DNA from: JBHJHP01 sp042219855 | GTDB taxonomy: Bacteria > Bacteroidota > Bacteroidia > Bacteroidales > UBA5342 | Assembly: GCF_042219855.1 (NCBI RefSeq) | Contig: NZ_JBHJHP010000007.1 | Span: 1-64,000, forward strand | Direction of reading: 5' to 3' | DNA: 64,000 nucleotides | In this document: positions 58,965-64,000 of the stretch, in pieces | How the letters are laid out: each line of letters begins with the position of its first letter | Position numbering within the stretch: position 1 is the stretch's first letter | Program-made: the position numbers and the translations under genes | The notes under the pieces: model-generated | What the model was told of the DNA's origin: nothing | Seen by the model: only the letters and a program-made list of their open reading frames with translations | The model's database searches: none

Positions 58965-61675
58965 TTCCTCCGAATTTCAAATTTATACACGCCCGAACCA
59001 ACCTGAACAAGCGTCCGGTTCCCGTCGTACCCGATTACTGAATATTCACTGTTCTGAGATAACGGTTTCCCCGCTGAATATATTTCTTCTGATTCTGAAA
59101 CAGGCAAATGAATCTCTGCCGTAGTATTTGGCGGAATCTCAATTTCAAGCAACAGCTTTTCCGATTCATATTTCCATTCCGATCGGATTACTCCGTACAT
59201 GGACTGAAGTTTTGCTTTTGCAAAACCAAGTTCCTTTGTGGGATAAGGTTTTATTATAATCTTTTTATAACCCGGTGTTTCCTCATCCTGTGTTATGCCG
59301 GCCACATAGGAGTACAACCAGTCACCAACAGCCCCGTAAGCATAATGGTTAAACGAATTCATTCCCACAGTCTGAAAGGAGCCATCCGGCTTAATTCCGT
59401 CCCAGCGTTCCCAAATGGTGGTTGCTCCCTGCGTTACCGGATAGAGCCATGACGGATATTTTTTGTTAAAGAGTAATTTATAGGCAATATCAGGATAACC
59501 GCTTTCTGTCAGGGCCTGGCACAGCAAGGGTGTTCCCAGAAAACCGGTTGTTAAATGACCAAAATGGTTAACATCGGCCACCAGCCGTTTGGCTGCATGT
59601 ACTTTCAACTCATCCGGAACCAAACCAAAAGCCAGAGCCAACGCATAAGCCGTCTGTGTATTGGATGTCAGCCTGCCGGTTTTCGTCAGAAACTCAGTAT
59701 TGAAAGCATCCTTAATTTTTGGGCGCAACGTTGCATAACGTTGTTCATCATCAACTTTCCCCAGTAAACCTGCAATCTTCTGCATCAAACCGGTTGTGTA
59801 ATAAAAATAGGCTGTCGCAATCAGATCTTTATCCGTATGTGCCCCTGCATAACCGTAATCCGGTGCATTGTAAAACAAAGAATAATATTCAGCAAACGAC
59901 AACCAGTCGCCAAAATGAAAACCTGCATTAAATATCAGATCTTCACCCGATTCACGAATCATGTACTCTTCCCATCCTTTCATGGAAGCATACTGTTCCT
60001 CCAGAATACGTTTATCGCCAAATTTCCGGTAAACCGTCCAGGGAATTACAACTACCGCATCGGCCCAGCCGGTCGCACCAAACCCATCAGACCATCCTGT
60101 TCCGGCTCCGTTTTCAATGACGTTAGGTACCACCCATGGCACACTCCCATCCGCCTTCTGGTCCGGAATAAAATCCTTCATCCATTTGGTGTAAAAAGCA
60201 GCTGTATCGCGGTTAAAGCATGCGGTTGGTGCAAATACCTGAGCATCTCCGGTCCATCCCAAACGTTCATCGCGTTGCGGACAATCGGTCGGTACATCCA
60301 GAAAATTCCCGCGTAAACCCCAGTCAATATTCTGCTGCAACCTGTTAATCAGGGATTCACCACATTCAAAGGTTCCGGTCTGAGCCATATCCGAATGCAT
60401 AACCCGGCCATCAATGTCATCCAACGAAATTTCCCCATCGTAGTCTGAAACACGTACATAGCGAAAACCGTGAAATGTAAATCGTGGTTCATACTCTTCA
60501 ATGCCGTTGCCTTTAAAAATATAGACATCTTCAGCTCTGGCAGACCTGAGATTATCGAGGTACACATTGCCGTCCTGATCCAGAACTTCGGCATGGTTCA
60601 AGGTGATTATTTGTCCTTTTTCGCCTTTCAGTCTGAACCGGACCCAGCCCACCATGTTCTGGCCCATGTCGAACACCAGTTCACCCTTGGGTGTGACAAA
60701 TTTCGTGACCGGTTTCAGTGTTTCTGTTATTTTTACAGGAACACCTTCAGACGCCACGAGCTTATCAAAGCCATAGTTTTTTATGAGGACTGAACCCCAG
60801 TCGGACGCATCAAATCCTGCCTTATTCCAGTTCTCCATTTCCAGACGGGCATCGTAGGTCTCACCGTTGTAAATATCGGATTTCAGAATTGGTCCGGTGG
60901 ATGATTGCCATGACTCATCCGTTATGATCCACTCCTCTGATCCATCATCGTATTGCACTATTATCTGACATAACAAAGCCAGTTTATCGCCATACAGGTT
61001 TTTGTTGCCCTGCCAGACCAGATAACCACGATACCAGCCATCACCAAGAATTACACCGATAGCATTAGCACCTGCCTGAATATCCCGGGTCACATCGTAC
61101 ACCTGATACTGTAAACGGTGGTTATAACTGGTCCAGCCGGGAGTGAACAGGTCCTCACTGACTTTACGACCATTCATGTGCAACTCATATAAACCATGGG
61201 CAGTGATATAGGCTGTTGCTTTAGTGATATTTTTATCCGTACTGAATTCCTTTCTTAAAAAGGGAGAAGGTGTTGAGTCTGATGAATCTTCCTTGATGCA
61301 AGGTTCTATCCATTGTGCTTTCCAGTCAGACAAGTCAAATAGCCCCATTTCAAAGAAAGCCGTTTCACTCCAAGCTGATTCATCGCCATAGTTGCTCCAG
61401 GCTTTCACTTCCCAGTATACCCTTTGTCCTGATGTAAGCTCCTCTCCGCCGTATACCACTTGCACAGACTGTTCCGATTCAACCTTACCGGAATCCCAGA
61501 TCAGGTCATGTTCATTTCTCAAATCTGATTCAGATGATGCACAGAGAATTCTGTAAGCTGCCTGAACTACATTCGTCCGATCATCAGAGATCATCCAACT
61601 TAACCTCGGTTGACATGGTTTTAATCCAACCGGGTTCGTTTTATATTCTGTTTTTAAATCTGTAATTCTTAACAT
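58961..61675 (-). CDS. GH78 alpha-L-rhamnosidase
   Basis: The 904-residue protein has the full GH78 order: N-terminal Ig-like domain (LSWMISDDRTNVVQAAYRI), jelly-roll domains (YITAHGLYELHMNGRKVSEDLFTPGWTSYNHRLQY), an (alpha/alpha)6 catalytic barrel from about residue 440 and a C-terminal beta domain (ATTIWERWDGI). The general-acid motif CPQRDERLGWTGDAQ (about 465-477) and later Trp-rich loops are intact. No signal peptide is visible, so it is probably cytoplasmic, unlike most enzymes of this window. It is consistent with imported rhamnose-bearing oligosaccharides cut inside, followed by the rhamnose transporter genes beyond it. It is translationally coupled to GH127. Confidence 0.93.
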   Translation of the reverse strand: MLRITDLKTEYKTNPVGLKPCQPRLSWMISDDRTNVVQAAYRILCASSESDLRNEHDLIWDSGKVESEQSVQVVYGGEELTSGQRVYWEVKAWSNYGDESAWSETAFFEMGLFDLSDWKAQWIEPCIKEDSSDSTPSPFLRKEFSTDKNITKATAYITAHGLYELHMNGRKVSEDLFTPGWTSYNHRLQYQVYDVTRDIQAGANAIGVILGDGWYRGYLVWQGNKNLYGDKLALLCQIIVQYDDGSEEWIITDESWQSSTGPILKSDIYNGETYDARLEMENWNKAGFDASDWGSVLIKNYGFDKLVASEGVPVKITETLKPVTKFVTPKGELVFDMGQNMVGWVRFRLKGEKGQIITLNHAEVLDQDGNVYLDNLRSARAEDVYIFKGNGIEEYEPRFTFHGFRYVRVSDYDGEISLDDIDGRVMHSDMAQTGTFECGESLINRLQQNIDWGLRGNFLDVPTDCPQRDERLGWTGDAQVFAPTACFNRDTAAFYTKWMKDFIPDQKADGSVPWVVPNVIENGAGTGWSDGFGATGWADAVVVIPWTVYRKFGDKRILEEQYASMKGWEEYMIRESGEDLIFNAGFHFGDWLSFAEYYSLFYNAPDYGYAGAHTDKDLIATAYFYYTTGLMQKIAGLLGKVDDEQRYATLRPKIKDAFNTEFLTKTGRLTSNTQTAYALALAFGLVPDELKVHAAKRLVADVNHFGHLTTGFLGTPLLCQALTESGYPDIAYKLLFNKKYPSWLYPVTQGATTIWERWDGIKPDGSFQTVGMNSFNHYAYGAVGDWLYSYVAGITQDEETPGYKKIIIKPYPTKELGFAKAKLQSMYGVIRSEWKYESEKLLLEIEIPPNTTAEIHLPVSESEEIYSAGKPLSQNSEYSVIGYDGNRTLVQVGSGVYKFEIRRK

Positions 61676-61685
61676 ACTATTTTTG

Positions 61686-61721
61686 TTTCCCGCTAATGAC
61701 GCAGATTTTCGCAGATTTCGT
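61686..61721. repeat. single CGCAGATT-type repeat fragment
   Basis: TTTCCCGCTAATGACGCAG and the following GCAGATTTT word match the inverted arm of the repeats at 6921-6997 and 7570-7648. It lies between GH78 and the MFS gene, without a GxxExxY gene. Confidence 0.75.
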
Positions 61722-61774
61722 TTACTTTTTTATTCACCTGTTGCTTTAATTCAATTATATTCCAGGAATACCCA

Positions 61775-63061
61775 TCAGGCCCGTTCCTTTGCAATCTGTT
61801 CCAGTGATTTACCTGAGGTGTCCGGCATAAAAAAGAAGCCAACCGCACCACTGATGATCAGAAAGAACGTGAGTAAGCCGGCTACCGGTTCTATCCCTAC
61901 ATTTGCCAAAGCCGGAACAAAGAAGCTCCATACACCAAGCAACGTCCGGCTTATTCCAAACGTTAGCCCCTGGGCAGTACCCCTGAAAATGGTTGGAAAC
62001 AGTTCCTGACTGAACACTTTGTAAAATGCTTCACCTGCTAAAGCTGCACCTGAAGAAAACATCAGAATATTTGCAATTATAACCGGTATGGTAAACGGCA
62101 AAAACAGTAGCATTCCATAGGCAACTACCTGCATAATGGCTCCTACTGCCCAAATGGTTCTTCGTGTTTTAAAGTTCCTGTCCGAGTGTGGCATAAAAAC
62201 AATCAGGGTCACAATAATAAATATAATAAAACCTGCACTCGACAAGCCCACACTCATTGCCTGACTACCGGCATTCAAGGTTTTAATGATATATGGATTA
62301 AAAATTCCTGCTGTCCCTGCTGCCAGGTTCCAGAATAAATAAATTACAGCGGTGTATACCAATCCTTTTAAGTTGGAACCGGAAAAAAGGGTCCTTAAAT
62401 TAACTTTTGCCGTTGTAGCCGCAACTTTCCATCTGGAAGATTCAGCCAGACTACGACGCAGGTACCAGGTCACCATAGCTACCACAAAAAGATGAAGGAA
62501 AACAATGCGAATTCCGAGAATGTCCAGATGCGCCAGGAACATGGCCATCCAGAGTACAACAACCGGACCAAAACTCCAGGCCACCTGGGTAAAACCAAGC
62601 AATTTTCCACGGGCTTTATCCGGCGCAGCTTCTCCCACATAAGCCAGAGATGTTGGAACATCGGCACCTACTGCCACACCAATAATAAAGGTTCCTGCAA
62701 ACAACATGACCGGATTCAATGCAAAAGCAATCAGTAAAATTCCAAAAGCATACACCAGAAGATCTATCTGGTAGATCCGTTTGCGCCCCAGTTTATCTCC
62801 AAGTCTACCGCCAATAAATGCGCCAACTGCACATCCTACTGCATTCGGACCGATAGCAGCCAGCAAGCCGATAGCATTGTTTGATAAATTCATGTACGAT
62901 TGAAACAATGACAATCCGGCACCTAAAGCCACAATTGAACCAGCATCAAGATAAGAAGCCATTCCTGCCAACGCTGAAGCTTTCCATTGCTCCCTTGATA
63001 TTTTATCCATATCCGGATCTTTTTTCAACTCAGTATCCGACATTTTTTTCTGTTCCTTCAT
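61775..63061 (-). CDS. MFS transporter (sugar-porter-like)
   Basis: The 428-residue protein has 12 hydrophobic helices and the MFS loop motif GGRLGDKLGRKRIYQ between helices 2 and 3 (about 82-96), AYVGEAAPDKARGKLLG after helix 4 and EAFYKVFSQELFPTIFRGTAQG near helix 10-11. It ends with a charged tail (GKSLEQIAKERA). The layout is that of the sugar-porter branch. Placed between GH78 and rhaT, it probably imports a sugar or oligosaccharide released by the secreted enzymes. A 6-residue shorter start is possible at the next Met. Substrate unknown. Confidence 0.88.
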   Translation of the reverse strand: MKEQKKMSDTELKKDPDMDKISREQWKASALAGMASYLDAGSIVALGAGLSLFQSYMNLSNNAIGLLAAIGPNAVGCAVGAFIGGRLGDKLGRKRIYQIDLLVYAFGILLIAFALNPVMLFAGTFIIGVAVGADVPTSLAYVGEAAPDKARGKLLGFTQVAWSFGPVVVLWMAMFLAHLDILGIRIVFLHLFVVAMVTWYLRRSLAESSRWKVAATTAKVNLRTLFSGSNLKGLVYTAVIYLFWNLAAGTAGIFNPYIIKTLNAGSQAMSVGLSSAGFIIFIIVTLIVFMPHSDRNFKTRRTIWAVGAIMQVVAYGMLLFLPFTIPVIIANILMFSSGAALAGEAFYKVFSQELFPTIFRGTAQGLTFGISRTLLGVWSFFVPALANVGIEPVAGLLTFFLIISGAVGFFFMPDTSGKSLEQIAKERA

Positions 63062-63158
63062 ATAAAACTTATTAATGTTGAGGTATTCTTTATGATTTAA
63101 TATCTTATAAAATTCGTTTCTATAATTCTTCTTTTGACCTTGTAATTATAGCTTCACC

Positions 63159-64000
63159 TTATTCCTGCATTCCACCATAAGCTATGATCACAAAAGATGA
63201 AACCAAAATCAGCAGGGCCATAATCAGTAAGGCATAGGTTCTGCCTGATACATTTTTCCATTCCTTCATGATGACGCCAATGATGTAACTGAAAAAAATC
63301 AGCATTGACATGTGCAGCACCCAGCTGGCATACTGAAATTTGCCCATATTGACATGCCCCATTCCGTAAAAGAAAAACTGTAAAAACCACATTGTGCCCG
63401 CCAAAGCTGACCATGAGAAGTTTTTGAAGATCAGCTTACGGGGCAAACCGCTTTTTACAGAAAACTCCTTCAGGCTTTTGTTTTTTACAGCGACGACCAT
63501 GAACCAAACCATGTTAACAACCCAACAACCGGCTGTAGAAACTATCATCTTGGCATTTCCTTCAAACTGACCGGCACCATGTTCTGCTGCCATATCGGCT
63601 ATGGGCTGTCCAAATTCAAGCGATATATTAAACACACCTGAAAGTACACCGGCAATGATGGTAAGGATCAAACCTATAAACATATTCGACCTTTTCAGAC
63701 CATCCTGTTTTGGATTAACCTCGTGTTCCCTTTTGAAACCTGCCCATCCACAAAGTCCGACACCGACCACAGAAACGATCATTCCAAACAATACGATGTT
63801 ACCACCGGGCGCCTGAAAATGTTGTGTCAAACCACCAAATATTATCAAAGGCAAAACAGTCCCTACAATTGCTGATATACCAATAGCCAGGGTATAGGTC
63901 AGCGAATAACCAATATATCGGATTGATACACCGAACGACATACTTCCGAAACCGTAAACCGCCCCAAGAATGAATGCCATCCAAATGGCTTTTGACGGCG
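63159..64000 (-). CDS. rhaT: L-rhamnose/proton symporter RhaT, partial at the window edge
   Basis: The frame runs from the right edge to a stop at 63159 and gives about 280 residues; the window cuts off the N-terminus, so the Met at 63980 is internal. It matches the RhaT family (EamA-like, about 345 residues): FILGAVYGFGSMSFGVSIRYIGYSL corresponds to the conserved GAMWGIGN-like segment, with later TMWFLQFFFYGMGHVNMGKFQYASWVLHMS and a hydrophobic end. RhaT imports L-rhamnose with protons. With the GH78, the mutarotase-like lipoprotein and RhaT, the locus has a full rhamnose release-and-import route, although the rhamnose isomerase and kinase are not in this window. Confidence 0.93.
   Translation of the reverse strand, partial: PSKAIWMAFILGAVYGFGSMSFGVSIRYIGYSLTYTLAIGISAIVGTVLPLIIFGGLTQHFQAPGGNIVLFGMIVSVVGVGLCGWAGFKREHEVNPKQDGLKRSNMFIGLILTIIAGVLSGVFNISLEFGQPIADMAAEHGAGQFEGNAKMIVSTAGCWVVNMVWFMVVAVKNKSLKEFSVKSGLPRKLIFKNFSWSALAGTMWFLQFFFYGMGHVNMGKFQYASWVLHMSMLIFFSYIIGVIMKEWKNVSGRTYALLIMALLILVSSFVIIAYGGMQE

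Overview
The window looks like a chromosome segment of a Bacteroidota bacterium, probably an environmental, T9SS-bearing lineage such as Marinilabiliales or a relative. The evidence is many Bacteroidota-style lipoprotein signals, a type IX secretion C-terminal domain on the CotH protein, promoters of the TTTG-N19-TAnnTTTG type, GxxExxY proteins and DUF3826 proteins. No rRNA, tRNA, CRISPR array or transposase was seen, and there is no SusC/SusD pair.

Layout. (a) 1-2600: a partial gene, a small outer-membrane-like protein, a PaaI-type thioesterase broken by one in-frame stop, a GH43 lipoprotein and two palindromic repeat elements. (b) 2612-6204: a four-gene corrinoid methyltransferase operon (B12-binding protein, UroD-type methyltransferase fused to a thioredoxin-like domain, CobW GTPase, MetH-activation-like protein), preceded by a DUF3826 gene. 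(c) 7004-14460: a second cluster (UroD-like protein, Gfo/Idh oxidoreductase, PhyH dioxygenase, sodium/solute symporter, TIM-barrel epimerase-like lipoprotein) with a GxxExxY gene at each end, each embedded in its own repeat family. (d) 14461-42848: a long minus-strand run of carbohydrate enzymes (GH31, alpha-glucuronidase-like, rhamnose-mutarotase-like, GH141-like, GH2, STN-esterase, sialidase-like propeller, DUF3826, GH143-GH142, GH140 apiosidase, beta-helix/DUF6298) headed by a sugar-acid module (Fe-alcohol dehydrogenase, DHDPS-family aldolase, PdxA2, DUF1537 kinase, SSS symporter). (e) 43523-49131: a plus-strand GH28-GH105-GH95 operon. (f) 49179-64000: a LacI regulator, CotH/LTD/T9SS protein, GH2-malectin, GH127, GH78, MFS transporter and RhaT, which runs off the edge.

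The GH140 + GH143/GH142 + GH141 + GH95 + GH127 + GH78 + GH28 + GH105 set points to rhamnogalacturonan-II (RG-II), the pectin that carries apiose, DHA, aceric acid, L-galactose and O-methyl sugars. The main hypothesis is that the sugar-acid module degrades DHA (3-deoxy-D-lyxo-heptulosarate), which the GH143 domain would release. Aldol cleavage would give pyruvate and a C4 uronate, reduction would give D-threonate, and the DUF1537 kinase plus PdxA2 would convert that to dihydroxyacetone phosphate; the stereochemistry fits. The corrinoid operon could dispose of methanol or methyl groups from pectin methyl esters and O-methyl sugars. Five LacI-type operator-like palindromes mark the promoters of the main units and of the LacI gene itself. 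These pathway assignments are inference from gene content, not shown by the sequence alone.
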